Part shown: piece after piece, positions 9,937 through 21,400 of the stretch
How positions within the stretch are numbered: the first letter of the stretch is position 1
How the letters are laid out: each line of letters begins with the position of its first letter
DNA from: Melioribacter roseus
GTDB taxonomy: Bacteria > Bacteroidota > Ignavibacteria > Ignavibacteriales > Melioribacteraceae
Assembly: GCA_020722085.1 (NCBI GenBank)
Contig: DYLN01000003.1
Coordinates: forward strand, 1 to 64,000
Direction: 5' to 3'
Length of the DNA: 64,000 nucleotides
The notes under the pieces: generated by a model
What the model was told of the DNA's origin: nothing
What the model saw: only the letters and a program-made list of their open reading frames with translations
Databases searched by the model: none
Made by a program: the position numbers and the translations under genes

Positions 9937-11499
9937 ATGGCATCGCTAAAATTTAAGATAGCTAAACCAGACTCGGAAATATTGACTGCTTTTGTTTTAG
10001 CTTTAATCACTCTTCTTACCAGGTTAATTTACACCGAACATTATTTTGTAGATGCTGATACCGTTGGCTTTGCTCTCGGCTCAGTTTCATATTCACTTGA
10101 ATTTACACGCCCTCATCTTCCGGGATATTTTTTGCACGTAGAAATTATTGCCTTTCTTAGAAAGATTTTCGGTAATGTGCATACTGTTATGCTGCTGCTC
10201 TCCGTTTTCTATTCTTCGTTAGGAGCGTTCTTTACTTATTTATTGTTAAGAAAATGGCTGAATAAAATTACGTCCGTTATAATTTCTTTTCTTGTTATTA
10301 CCAATCCTATGGTCTGGTATTACGGTTCGGTAACGGATTCATATACTTTTGACTGGTTCTTTTCCGTGTTTATAGTCTATTTAATGCTCGATAAAAAGTA
10401 TGTTTTATTTATTCCGCTGCTTATTGCATTAGGTGCAGGAATAAGACAGTCAACAGGATTCTTTTTAGCTGTGATATTTTATTTGTTTTTTTTCTGGGAG
10501 AAACTTTATAAAAATTTTAAATTTTCCCGTTTATTGATTTCTCATATTATTGCTGCAGCAGCTGGATTAACATGGTTAATCCCTATGGTAAATTCGGCAG
10601 ACGGCATTGAAAATTATTTAAAACTCTATTCTGCCAACAGTCCCTTGCCACGGATTTCAATATTTCAAAATTTCTATCAGATGTCGTCTTATCTTGTTTT
10701 TGTAATTGTTCCCTATGCAGCCGCAGCAGTAGAAATATTATTTCAGTGGAAAAGTTTAAAGAGAATCCATTTACAGATCGACTATAAAATGCTCAAATTA
10801 ATTTTGATTTGGTTAATTCCGCCGCTTCTGTTTTTTATTTTCATTGTGTACTCAAAGGGGTATTTCCTATTAATAATTGTACCGTTTTACATTATCTTAG
10901 GGATATTCCTTAAAGATGGATTAATATCACCTGCGCCGTTAATCATTTCTGTTTTTATTAACGTGCTGATATTTTTTTACTTCCCATACAACACGCCTTC
11001 AATTGAAAGCATGTTAAATCCTATGATAAGAACAATTAAAAATTACGAAGTATGGTATGAGCGTACCACCTCTTCATATTTAATGGCAAAATCAAGAATT
11101 GAATATAATGATGTATCGATGGAAGAAATTTCTTTTCTTATTAACCAATATAGCGGTTCGAAAGGAAGAGGAGATATATCTTACTTTTTTCTGGATCCGA
11201 CTTCATCATACTTTGCACGAGGATTGCAGTATGAATTTCCTAAATTAAAATTAATTACTATGAACCAGCTAAGTATGGGTAAATATGTTTTGTATGAAAA
11301 TCTTGACATAACCGAAAAGAGAGGATTACAGGATGTGTTAAAAAATTGTGTTATAATTTCCAGAAGCGATTTTTATTCTGAATATCTATTCAAATATTCC
11401 GGCAGCTCTTTTTCTTCATCGAAGTATGAATTAATGATTCCAGATGAGAAGTTTATTAAAAAAATTTTTGATCAATATAATTTTCTTTTTCTTCGTTGA
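9937..11499 (+). CDS. Polytopic membrane protein, GT-C-like glycosyltransferase family
   Basis: Many hydrophobic segments; early acidic luminal motif YTEHYFVDADTVGFALG and TRPHLPGYFLHV typical of GT-C/DUF2723-like proteins. Confidence 0.6.
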   Translation: MASLKFKIAKPDSEILTAFVLALITLLTRLIYTEHYFVDADTVGFALGSVSYSLEFTRPHLPGYFLHVEIIAFLRKIFGNVHTVMLLLSVFYSSLGAFFTYLLLRKWLNKITSVIISFLVITNPMVWYYGSVTDSYTFDWFFSVFIVYLMLDKKYVLFIPLLIALGAGIRQSTGFFLAVIFYLFFFWEKLYKNFKFSRLLISHIIAAAAGLTWLIPMVNSADGIENYLKLYSANSPLPRISIFQNFYQMSSYLVFVIVPYAAAAVEILFQWKSLKRIHLQIDYKMLKLILIWLIPPLLFFIFIVYSKGYFLLIIVPFYIILGIFLKDGLISPAPLIISVFINVLIFFYFPYNTPSIESMLNPMIRTIKNYEVWYERTTSSYLMAKSRIEYNDVSMEEISFLINQYSGSKGRGDISYFFLDPTSSYFARGLQYEFPKLKLITMNQLSMGKYVLYENLDITEKRGLQDVLKNCVIISRSDFYSEYLFKYSGSSFSSSKYELMIPDEKFIKKIFDQYNFLFLR

Positions 11500-11536
11500 A
11501 ACGTGCAGTATAAATTTTTTGGTTTAAAAAGAAGGG

Positions 11537-11575
11537 GCGGTTATAAAACTTTCACCTCCGAAGCTTTATAACCGC
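11537..11575. other. Perfect 11-bp inverted repeat (hairpin) upstream of tRNA-Glu
   Basis: GCGGTTATAAA (11537-11547) and TTTATAACCGC (11565-11575), 17-nt loop; no T-tract follows. Confidence 0.7.
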
Positions 11576-11722
11576 ATAAGATTGGTGAGTCTTGGCGCTA
11601 TATTTTCTGCTTTTGATATTCTTTTTGACGGATCAAATTTTGTTTTGTTCCCTTACAAATGTGAACTTTAATTTGAAAATGTAGTTGGATTAAGATTAAT
11701 TTTGTGTTGAAATAATAATCAC

Positions 11723-11796
11723 GGCGCATTCGTCTAGCGGTTTAGGACGCCGCCCTCTCAAGGCGGAGATCACGGGTTCGAATCCCGTATGCGCTA
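11723..11796 (+). tRNA. tRNA-Glu (anticodon CTC)
   Basis: Acceptor GGCGCAT/ATGCGCT, anticodon arm CCGCC-CTCTCAA-GGCGG (anticodon CTC), T-arm ACGGG-TTCGAAT-CCCGT; CCA not encoded. Confidence 0.95.
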
Positions 11797-11818
11797 CTAA
11801 TGAGTTTATAAAGTCGAG

Positions 11819-12478
11819 ATGAATAAACAATCCGAAAAAACGAGAGCAAAAAAAATTTTTGATCTGCTTGATAGAGAATACCCTGATGTGAAACCGGCTC
11901 TGGAATATACTAATGCTTTCGAACTGCTGATAGCTACTATTTTATCCGCACAATGCACCGATGCAAGAGTGAATATTGTTACTAAAGATCTTTTTAAAAA
12001 GTATAAAAAGCCTGCCGATTATTTAAAGGTATCGGATGAAGAATTAGAAAAGGATATTTTCTCAACCGGTTTTTACAGACAGAAAGCAAAATCAATAAAA
12101 AATTGCTGTGAGGAATTGGTTGCAAAATATAACGGTAAAGTCCCCGCTGATTTTGAAGCACTTACAAATCTGCCCGGCGTCGGAAGAAAAACTGCTTCTG
12201 TTGTTGCCGGTAATGCTTTCGGCATTCCATCAATTGCCGTTGATACTCATGTAAAAAGGCTTTCAAATTTACTTGGATTTTTAAAATCGTCCGATCCTAT
12301 TAAAATTGAATTTAGACTCAAAGAACTTTTACCGGAATCCCGCTGGATAAATACAGCGCACTGGCTCGCATCTCACGGCAGGAAAGTTTGCATTGCAAGA
12401 AGACCAAAATGTTATGAATGTGTAATTGGTCAATTGTGCCCATCGTTTAACCCGTCTTCTCAAAAGAAAGGAAACTGA
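11819..12478 (+). CDS. nth: Endonuclease III
   Basis: LLIATILSAQCTDARVN, LPGVGRKTASVV, VDTHVKRLSNLLG, Fe-S loop C-x6-C-x2-C-x5-C (CIARRPKCYECVIGQLC). Confidence 0.96.
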   Translation: MNKQSEKTRAKKIFDLLDREYPDVKPALEYTNAFELLIATILSAQCTDARVNIVTKDLFKKYKKPADYLKVSDEELEKDIFSTGFYRQKAKSIKNCCEELVAKYNGKVPADFEALTNLPGVGRKTASVVAGNAFGIPSIAVDTHVKRLSNLLGFLKSSDPIKIEFRLKELLPESRWINTAHWLASHGRKVCIARRPKCYECVIGQLCPSFNPSSQKKGN

Positions 12479-12479
12479 T

Positions 12480-13049
12480 ATGGAACAAAATCCGGAAAGA
12501 AATAGAGATTACTGCTTGAGTATTTTAAGAGAATATACAAAGAGCGATAGCCTGTTGAAACATGCATTTGCTGTTGAAGCCTGCGTTAAAGCTTATGCGG
12601 AAAAATTTAATGAAGATGCGGAATACTGGGGCAATGTTGCCCTACTGCACGATTTTGACTATGAAATGTATCCAACAGCGGAGGAGCATCCATATAAAGG
12701 AAATGAAATTTTAAAAAAGAAAGGGTTCTCTGAGGATTTCAGAAACAGTATAATGTCGCATGCCGATTATACGGGTATATTAAGAGAAACTAAACTGCAG
12801 AAAGTTCTTTTCGCCTGCGACGAACTCGCCGGATTTATTACTGCGGTGACTTATGTTCGTCCCAGCCGATCTATAGATGAAGTTGAGGTAAGATCAGTAA
12901 AGAAAAAAATGAAGGATAAAGCTTTTGCGCGTGCCGTCAGCAGGGAAGATATTCAAAAGGGAGCGGAAGAATTAGGAATTCCGCTGGATGACCATATTAA
13001 TTTTTGCATCGATGCGATGAAAAAGAATAAAGGATTACTTGGTTTGTGA
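12480..13049 (+). CDS. HD-domain hydrolase-like protein
   Basis: VALLHDFDYEMYPTAEEHPYKG HD motif; ATG at 12480 follows nth stop directly. Confidence 0.8.
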   Translation: MEQNPERNRDYCLSILREYTKSDSLLKHAFAVEACVKAYAEKFNEDAEYWGNVALLHDFDYEMYPTAEEHPYKGNEILKKKGFSEDFRNSIMSHADYTGILRETKLQKVLFACDELAGFITAVTYVRPSRSIDEVEVRSVKKKMKDKAFARAVSREDIQKGAEELGIPLDDHINFCIDAMKKNKGLLGL

Positions 13050-13238
13050 GTGAAAGAAAAATATGCCCCAAACTTCGAGTATGATTAAAATCAATAAAAT
13101 CGCTTGACTTTAGTACCTTTACTTCTCTAAATTAACATATACAATTGGAGAAATTTTATAGAGTATTTGGCTACATTAGAAAATTAAATTATTATTTGCG
13201 GCAGCAAATTAAATTTCTTAAATAATTTGTATATCTAA

Positions 13239-16200
13239 ATGAAAGCCAAACCTTCTATAATGTTTCTCTTTTTTATTTTAAATCTTGCTTTAGATGCGCA
13301 GGATTTAAAAATTCTTTCATCAACACCGCAGTCGTTGACAATCTTATATACCCCTCAGATTTTAGATACTGCTGTAGTTACAATTTCAGGACAAACCTTT
13401 TACAATTTTAATCTTGCCAATGGTGCATTAAATCCAAGAATAGATGTTGGCAGTCCGCTGCTTCCATTTAGAGAAATAAATGTGGGTGTTCCTAACGAGA
13501 TGGGAAACACAATCAGTGTTAATTCTTCTGAATTTACTACGATGCAGGGCAGGGTAATGCCTGCTTTAGTTGACAGAGGTACGCTTAATCTGTCATTGAC
13601 CGAAGAATACTTGAGGACAAGATATGGTGAACTTGTTGGTTTTGGAGATTATGGACTTGTGCGCGAACTGCCCGTTCAATCAATAAAAATTTTCCCGATT
13701 CAATTTGATGCTGGGGCTAATCAAATTAAAATTTATTCAAGGGTTATTTTTACAATTAATTTTGGCAGCATACCTTCACAGGTTTCTCAAATAAAAGATA
13801 ATAATCTTTCTGGCATAGTGTTAAACTGGAACGTTGCAAAAAATTGGGGTGTAACACCCAAAAAATTACAGAAAGCTTCAGATGATCCTTTTTTCAATCA
13901 AAACAATTGGTACAGATTCGAAGTACCAGCCGAAGGAATTTATAGAATTGACAGAACAATGCTCCAATCAATGGGGATTGATCCAAATACTGTCGACCCG
14001 CGAACGATAAAGATTTATAACAATGGCGGTTATCAACTGCCGGAAAATCCTGCGGCACCAAGACCTGAAGAATTAAACGAAATAGCTGTTTATGTTTCTG
14101 GTGAAGACGACAGCAAATTCGACCAAGACGATTACATCTTATTTTATGGACGCCCGACAGAATTTTGGGAATACAATAAATCATCCAGACAGATTAACCG
14201 AATAAAAAATCCATTCTCTAAGAAAAATTACTACTGGATAACAGCCGGGGGCAGCAACGGTAAAAGAATGGTCCCCGAACCCTCGTTAAATGCATCGAAT
14301 TTTTATTCGCAGCAGACAACACTTGCGTTTGGACAAAATGAGAAAGACAGCGTCAATATCGGTGGTACAGGCAGAGAGTATTTTGGAGATGAGCTTGACT
14401 ACAACACTAAGTCCAGAACATACTTAGTCACTTTAAACAGCATTGTACCGGGAATGCCAATTACTTATCAATTTAGAATAGCAAATGTTGGACCTGTTCC
14501 GATAAATTTTTTCTTGAGTGAATCCAATAACCAAATTTATTCAAGGACTTCTTTAGCCGGCAGTTCAACGTCTGCTTATAGTTTAGGAACCGCTCTTTCT
14601 GGAATCGCAGTTTATAGAGGAAATTTAACAGACGAAAGAAGTGCATTAAAATTTGCAATTGAGACAAACGCTGCAAACGCCCGCGTTGCCATAGATTATT
14701 ATGAAATTAAATACACAAAATATTTGCAGGCTGTAGGAGATGAACTTTTGTTTTTTTCGAAAGATACAACCGCCAATATTCAAATGAATCTTTCTAATTT
14801 TTCCAACAGCAGTATATTTGTGTTTGATATTACGGATTATGCGAACGTAAAACAAATAACCAATGCCGACATAACCGGCGGACAGTGTAATTTTCAAATA
14901 GCCGGACAAGCAGGAAGAGTAAGAAAATTTTTGGCAGTTTGCAGTTCTGCTTTCAAAACCCCCGAAAACATTGCTAATGTTCAAATTACTAACCTAAAAG
15001 CTGATTTGACAGGCACTGAATTTATAATTATCACGGACAAAGTTTTTAAAGATCAAGCGGAAAGACTAAGAGATTATAAGGCAAATCAATCACTGTCGAA
15101 ATTATCGACTTCACTTTTTTATATTGATGATATCTATAATCAATTTTCCGGCGGTTCTTTGGACCCTTCGGCAATCAGAGATTTTTTGAAATTTGCTTAC
15201 GATAATTGGCAGACAAAACCTTTCTATGTACTTCTGTTTGGGGACGGTACTTATGATTATTATAATGTAACCAAGAGATCGAACAATTTTATCCCAGCCT
15301 ATGAAACCGAGGAATCTTTATATGAGATAAGCTCTTATCCGACAGATGATTTTTATGCCAGAATATCAGGCAATGATATAAAACCTGACCTCGCATTAGG
15401 AAGATTGTGTATTCAAAATACGGATGATGCAAAAAACGTAGTTGACAAAATTATTACTTACGAAACTCAATCTGATAAAGGCTTGTGGAGAAACACTGTA
15501 ACATTAGTAGCTGACGATGGACCTGCCGGAACTGGAAATGATGATGGCAGCCTTCACACTGCTCAATCTGAGATTTTATCGCGGAATAAAGTTCCTAAAT
15601 TTTTTGACCAAAATAAAATTTATCTTGCAATGTATCCTACAGTTTATACCGGTTTGGGAAGAAGGAAACCGGCAGTAAATCAGGCAATTATTGATGCAGT
15701 AAATAATGGTACGTTGCTGTTAAATTTTATTGGTCATGGTAGCCCCAATGTATGGACGCATGAATCTGTGTTTGAAAAAGCTACTACAATACCACAGCTA
15801 AAAAACAACAACTATTTCTTTGTAACTGCAGCCACCTGCGATTTCGGAAGATACGACGACCCTTTCGATCAAAGTTCAGCAGAGATTTTAGTTAATAAAG
15901 GCAATTCCGGTGCTATCGGTGCTTTTACAGCAGCAAGACTAGTCTACTCCAATTTGAATGAAGCCATTAATGATTCTTTTTATACTAATTTGTTTAAATA
16001 TCAAGATGGGTTTGGTTTGCCGGTCAGAATTGGCATGGCGTACTTTTTAACAAAGCAGTTTAGGACTTTTGAGAACGATGAAAAATACAACTTGTTTTGC
16101 GATCCGACTTTAAGGTTAGACCAGCCGAGAATACCTGCCAGCATTGATTCTGTTAATCACATGGTTCTCAACAATGATGTTCAAATAAATGCCTTGGGCG

Positions 16201-17189
16201 AAGTTAATATTAAAGGCGCGGTACGAAACGAAGATAATTCAATAAATAATAATTTTAATGGCAATGCAATTATTAGTGTGTATGATTCAGACCGGCAGGT
16301 TTATATAAAAGAAATGAATTATACGGTTACGATGCAAGGTGGGTTAATTTACAGAGGACGTGTTAATATAAATGACGGCACGTTTCAAACCGGATTTGTT
16401 GTGCCAAAAGATATTTCTTATGAAAATAAAAACGGAAAAATTATTACCTACATTTATAATGATAATAATGATGGTGTAGGATCAACCAATAAAATAATTG
16501 TTGGCGGAACAAATCAAAATATACCTAACGACGGCAACGGTCCGGATATAGAAATTTATTTTGACAATTTTTCAAATTCCGTATCTTACATGGTCAATCC
16601 GGATTTTACATTGCTTGTAAAGCTTTCAGACCAGACAGGACTAAATACAACCGGAACTGGAATCGGTCATAAACTCGAAGGAATACTTAACGACGATGAG
16701 AACAATCCGATAGACTTTTCTAATTTTTTTGTGGGGGACCTTAACTCAAACGGCAAGTCTGGTGTTATCCAGTATAAATTTACGGGTTTTGAACCGGGCG
16801 ACTACAATATAAGAATTAAAGCCTGGGACGTGTTTAATAATTTATCCATGAAGGAAGCAAATTTTACTGTGGTGCATGGAAATGATCTTGTTGTAAAGGA
16901 TGTGGTAAATTACCCGAACCCCTTTGCAACCAACACAACTTTTACGTTTCAGCATAATCTAACAAAACCGATAAATGTAAGAATTAAGATTTACACAATT
17001 GCAGGAAGAATGATTAAACAAATTGAAGAAGATTACGTAACCGATAAGTTTGTAAAAATTGATTGGGACGGCAGAGATGCCGATGGGAATTCAATAGCAA
17101 ATGGAACATACCTTTATAAATTGGTTGTTGACTCTTCGGATGGTGAGTACCACCAAAATGTACTTGGAAAATTGGCTGTAATTAGATAA
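13239..17189 (+). CDS. porU: Type IX secretion system sortase PorU-like C25 peptidase carrying its own C-terminal domain
   Basis: C25 catalytic His in FIGHGSPNVWTHE (CAT 15735) and Cys in TAATCDFGRYDDP (TGC 15837); C-terminal YPNPF...GTYLYKLVV...GKLAVIR; porV directly downstream. Confidence 0.88.
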   Translation: MKAKPSIMFLFFILNLALDAQDLKILSSTPQSLTILYTPQILDTAVVTISGQTFYNFNLANGALNPRIDVGSPLLPFREINVGVPNEMGNTISVNSSEFTTMQGRVMPALVDRGTLNLSLTEEYLRTRYGELVGFGDYGLVRELPVQSIKIFPIQFDAGANQIKIYSRVIFTINFGSIPSQVSQIKDNNLSGIVLNWNVAKNWGVTPKKLQKASDDPFFNQNNWYRFEVPAEGIYRIDRTMLQSMGIDPNTVDPRTIKIYNNGGYQLPENPAAPRPEELNEIAVYVSGEDDSKFDQDDYILFYGRPTEFWEYNKSSRQINRIKNPFSKKNYYWITAGGSNGKRMVPEPSLNASNFYSQQTTLAFGQNEKDSVNIGGTGREYFGDELDYNTKSRTYLVTLNSIVPGMPITYQFRIANVGPVPINFFLSESNNQIYSRTSLAGSSTSAYSLGTALSGIAVYRGNLTDERSALKFAIETNAANARVAIDYYEIKYTKYLQAVGDELLFFSKDTTANIQMNLSNFSNSSIFVFDITDYANVKQITNADITGGQCNFQIAGQAGRVRKFLAVCSSAFKTPENIANVQITNLKADLTGTEFIIITDKVFKDQAERLRDYKANQSLSKLSTSLFYIDDIYNQFSGGSLDPSAIRDFLKFAYDNWQTKPFYVLLFGDGTYDYYNVTKRSNNFIPAYETEESLYEISSYPTDDFYARISGNDIKPDLALGRLCIQNTDDAKNVVDKIITYETQSDKGLWRNTVTLVADDGPAGTGNDDGSLHTAQSEILSRNKVPKFFDQNKIYLAMYPTVYTGLGRRKPAVNQAIIDAVNNGTLLLNFIGHGSPNVWTHESVFEKATTIPQLKNNNYFFVTAATCDFGRYDDPFDQSSAEILVNKGNSGAIGAFTAARLVYSNLNEAINDSFYTNLFKYQDGFGLPVRIGMAYFLTKQFRTFENDEKYNLFCDPTLRLDQPRIPASIDSVNHMVLNNDVQINALGEVNIKGAVRNEDNSINNNFNGNAIISVYDSDRQVYIKEMNYTVTMQGGLIYRGRVNINDGTFQTGFVVPKDISYENKNGKIITYIYNDNNDGVGSTNKIIVGGTNQNIPNDGNGPDIEIYFDNFSNSVSYMVNPDFTLLVKLSDQTGLNTTGTGIGHKLEGILNDDENNPIDFSNFFVGDLNSNGKSGVIQYKFTGFEPGDYNIRIKAWDVFNNLSMKEANFTVVHGNDLVVKDVVNYPNPFATNTTFTFQHNLTKPINVRIKIYTIAGRMIKQIEEDYVTDKFVKIDWDGRDADGNSIANGTYLYKLVVDSSDGEYHQNVLGKLAVIR

Positions 17190-17236
17190 AATTATTAAAC
17201 ACTAAATAAGATAATACTCTCAGGAGGTAAAAATAA

Positions 17237-18403
17237 ATGAAACGCATTTTGGTAATTGCATTCGTATTATTATTGATTTACGGAAAGGTAGGAAGGATTT
17301 TCGGTCAGGGTGTTGGTGAAACGGCAGTACCTTTTCTTCTCTTAGCTCCAGACTCAAGGGCAGGTGGCATCGGAGAATCCGGCGGCGGTTTGGCTGATAA
17401 TTCTGCTGCAATTTTTTGGAACCCTGCCGGTATAGCATTTCAATCCGGCTCCGAAGTTTCCATCACTCACAGTAACTGGCTTCCGCAGTTCAACCTTGAC
17501 TTATTTTACGATTATGCAACATACCGCCAATACATTGATGACTTAAGCGGAAGTGTTACTGCAAGCGTCACTTATATGAACTTTGGCGAGTTTGTTAGAA
17601 CAGGCTCAAACAGTCCTGAGCCACTCGGTACATTCCGCTCTTTTGATGCAGCGCTAACGGTTGGATATGCTACAAAACTGAGCACCGATTGGGGTCTCGG
17701 CTTCAATTTTAGACTTATTCACAGCCGCCTTTCGGATAAACCGACTGAATCCGAACAGGGCAAGGGTGTAGCAACTTCGGTTAGTTTTGATATTGGTGCA
17801 ATGTGGCGGCCCGAACATCTTAACCTTCCCCTTATAGGAGATTTCGGCAACCAACTCAGTATTGGAGTTAATCTCAGTAATATCGGTCCTAAAATATATT
17901 ACATCGATCAGGCACAAGCAGATCCTATCCCTACAAACTTCAGACTGGGTTTTGCAGTAAGACCGTTTGAAGATGACTATAATTCGCTAACATATACATT
18001 AGATTTTTCTAAGTTGCTTATTGGTAAGCAGGATACAGTCAACGGAAGAGACGAATTTTATAAAGCAATATTTACCTCCTGGGCTGACGAACCGATTAGT
18101 CAGGAACTGCGCCAGGTGCAGACTTCAATGGGGCTGGAGTATTGGTACGGACGTCCGGAAGATTTTATGTTTGCTATAAGAGCAGGCTTCTTTTATGAAG
18201 ATCCTTCCTATGGCAATAGAAAATTCGTTACACTCGGTGCCGGTATAAGGTACGATTTGTACGGATTCGATTTCAGTTATATTACTACGGATGTGTTTAA
18301 AAACGGTGCAAATCATCCGCTCTCAAACACACTTAGATTCACTTTATTAATTGGCTGGGGCGGCAAACCTAAAGTTGAAAAAGGCTTTCCACGCGGAATA
18401 TAA
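17237..18403 (+). CDS. porV: PorV/PorQ-family outer-membrane protein (T9SS)
   Basis: N-terminal FLLLAPDSRAGGIGESGGGLADNSAAIFWNPAG typical of PorV; downstream of porU. Confidence 0.87.
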   Translation: MKRILVIAFVLLLIYGKVGRIFGQGVGETAVPFLLLAPDSRAGGIGESGGGLADNSAAIFWNPAGIAFQSGSEVSITHSNWLPQFNLDLFYDYATYRQYIDDLSGSVTASVTYMNFGEFVRTGSNSPEPLGTFRSFDAALTVGYATKLSTDWGLGFNFRLIHSRLSDKPTESEQGKGVATSVSFDIGAMWRPEHLNLPLIGDFGNQLSIGVNLSNIGPKIYYIDQAQADPIPTNFRLGFAVRPFEDDYNSLTYTLDFSKLLIGKQDTVNGRDEFYKAIFTSWADEPISQELRQVQTSMGLEYWYGRPEDFMFAIRAGFFYEDPSYGNRKFVTLGAGIRYDLYGFDFSYITTDVFKNGANHPLSNTLRFTLLIGWGGKPKVEKGFPRGI

Positions 18404-18409
18404 AAATAA

Positions 18410-21400
18410 ATGAATATGAAAATTATCTCTCTCTTTTTCTTGATAGGATTGGGCAGTTTATCTGCCCAATCTTTTACAGGCAAATTAAATTATTTCCCTC
18501 AATCGCATCCGAAATTAATTTCATCTCAGGATACCGTGCGTATTCTTGCTGTGATGGTGGACTTTCAACAGGATGATGATGCTAATACATACGGCAACGG
18601 CAAGTTTGGTTCTATCTATTCAAAAAATTACGGTAATACAATTATTGACCCGCCGCCTTTTAATGCTGATTATTTTTCCAATCACCTGGAATTTGCAAAA
18701 AATTATTTCAGAAAAGTTTCCAACGGTAAACTGAACATATCTTATAATATTCTGCCTAATGTAATAACTGTTTCTAAAATAATGAGGGAATATTCTCCTC
18801 CTCCAACTGCTCCTAACCAGTTAACAAATCTTGGCACTTTCGCTCAGGAAGTCTGGCAGCTTGCTTCACAGCAGAATCCCTCATTTGATTTTAGCAGGTA
18901 CGATTTGTTTGTAGTTTTTCATGCCGGCGTTGGAAGAGATATTCAATTGCCCGGCAGTTTGGGTACCGAACGTGATCTCCCTTCGGTTTATTTGGGGCTT
19001 AGATCTCTCCGGTCAATTTTCGGCGAGCAGTTTGATGGGTTCCCTATAAGCGGCAATTTCAAAATTAGAAATACTGTTATTCTCCCATCAACTGAATCAA
19101 GAGAAGTAAAACAATTAAATACTACTGTTTTATTTCAGATGAGCATTAATGGTTTAATTGCAGCAAGTATCGGCAGTTATCTTGGACTGCCCGATTTATT
19201 CAATACGGAGACCGGAAGAAGCGCAATTGGCAGATTCGGTTTAATGGACGGCGCTTCTATCTTTGCTTACAGCGGAGCTTTCCCTCCAGAACCGTCTGCC
19301 TGGGAAAAAATTTATCTCGGATGGCTTGATCCGGTAACGGTAAGTATTCCATCTGCAGAAAAAAATATTAATCTCGTTACCCGACTTGCCGGAAATTTGT
19401 CGGATACCACTATTCTTAAAATACCTATTAATTCGACTGAATATTTTTTAATAGAGAACCGCCAGCGTGATGTTAATAAAGACGGCTCTATTGTCAGTTA
19501 TATTATTAACGGACAAACATTGCAATTCAGGTCCACAACCGACCAGCAAGGATATGAATGGTTCGCAGCAGATACTTTAAAAGGAGTAGTAACGGATGTA
19601 GATGAATTTGATTGGGCAGTGCCCGGACAGATTGACGATACCTCACATTACACCGGCGGGATAGTTATCTGGCATATTGATGAAAATGTTATTGCCAACA
19701 AAATATCGGATAACAAAATAAATACGGATATTTATCACCGCGGAGTCTCCGTTGTTGAAGCTGATGGTATTCCCGATATCGGTCAATTGTTTACAGATAT
19801 TTTCGGCGAACAGGTAGAAGGTCAGGCAACTTATGAAGATATGTGGTATAAAGGTAATCCTGCTAAGTTTTATACAAATAAATTTGGACCTAATACTAAA
19901 CCGAACTCAATGTCATATTCCGGGGCTAATAGCTTAATCACGTTGTATGACTTTTCTGTTTCGAGCAATAAAATGTCATTTAAGTTGAGTTTTTCCGACA
20001 GTAATTTGATTTTAAGAGCTGGTACAAAACTGAATTTGAGCGGTAAACTTAATGCGATTGTAGCTCCATTCAACGGAACCGGCGATCATTTATATTTGAT
20101 GACAGGAAATATTTTGGCTAAAATCGATAATTCAGGCAACCTAATAAAAACTTTTGACGATTTTAGTAATCAATATCCTGCTGCTGTGCAGGTAGGAAAT
20201 ATTGAATATGTGGTTGGCTCGTTAAATGGAAAACTTAATCTCCTTATTTCTGACGGCTTAATCGATAACCTAAAAACTTATGATTTGACTTCGCAGGCAG
20301 CTTCACCAATTACACTTAATGAAAACAATAATAGATGGTATATTATTTTTGGCACACAAGATGGGAATATAGTCAAGATGGATTTGGAAGATTTGGCGAA
20401 TAAAGCGGAGTTAACTTCCGCTGACTACACTAAAGTATCTGATCAACCTGTACTTCAAGTGTGCAGCAGCCCTGGTGATACTTATTTTTCGTTTATTACA
20501 CTGCATACCTTTTCGGATGCAAATAAAGCTCGTATTAATTTTTCTGCTGAACTGAAAAAATGTGCGCTTAGCAAAGATGCAGACGGCAGCTATGCTAATA
20601 TTGTTTTAGCAGGTGATAATACTTTTTTCGTTATACAAAATGGTATAGTAGCAACTCTTTTTAATATACGAACTGACTCGGCTGTTTCCGATTTTTCTGT
20701 TGCAAACTTATTCGATGATGGTTCGAATTATATTCTTTTTAATAACGGCAGCAAACTCGAGGCTTATAATCTTGAAGGAGCAAAAGCCGATTTTTTCCCT
20801 TTTACCGAACCATCTAATTCTAATTTTACAGGTTTGCCGTTGACTATTAAATTTGGAGATCAATCCCGAAACTACATTTTAGCATTTGCCGAGAATGGAA
20901 ATATATATGCTGTAAATCCCGCGACGGGGAAAACAGTTTTACCTTTCCCTTTATCCACGGGTATTTCAGTATCGACCGTGCCGATTTTATATAGGTATTT
21001 GTTAACTTCATTTCCTCCGACAGACCAGACTTTATTGAGTCTGGTGGACGATTCAAATAATTTTTATACGTGGTCATTAGGCAAATACTCTGAAGCAAAT
21101 ATTTGGGCAGGTAAATTTTCAAACTCTTTGAATAATAGTTTTGCTGAAGCTGCTGGTAGATCGAATCAGCCGACAGATTTTTTCCCGTCTGAACGGGCTT
21201 ATAATTGGCCTAATCCGGTTTACGGTAATCGAACAAACATCCGTTACTATGTTGCCGAGGATTCGAATGTAAGAATTAAAATATTTGATCTGGGAGGCGA
21301 CCTTGTTGCGGATTTAACAGATAATGCAGCCGGCGGTTTTGACCACGATACAATATGGGATGTTTCCAATGTTCAAAGCGGAATTTATTTTGCTCACTTG

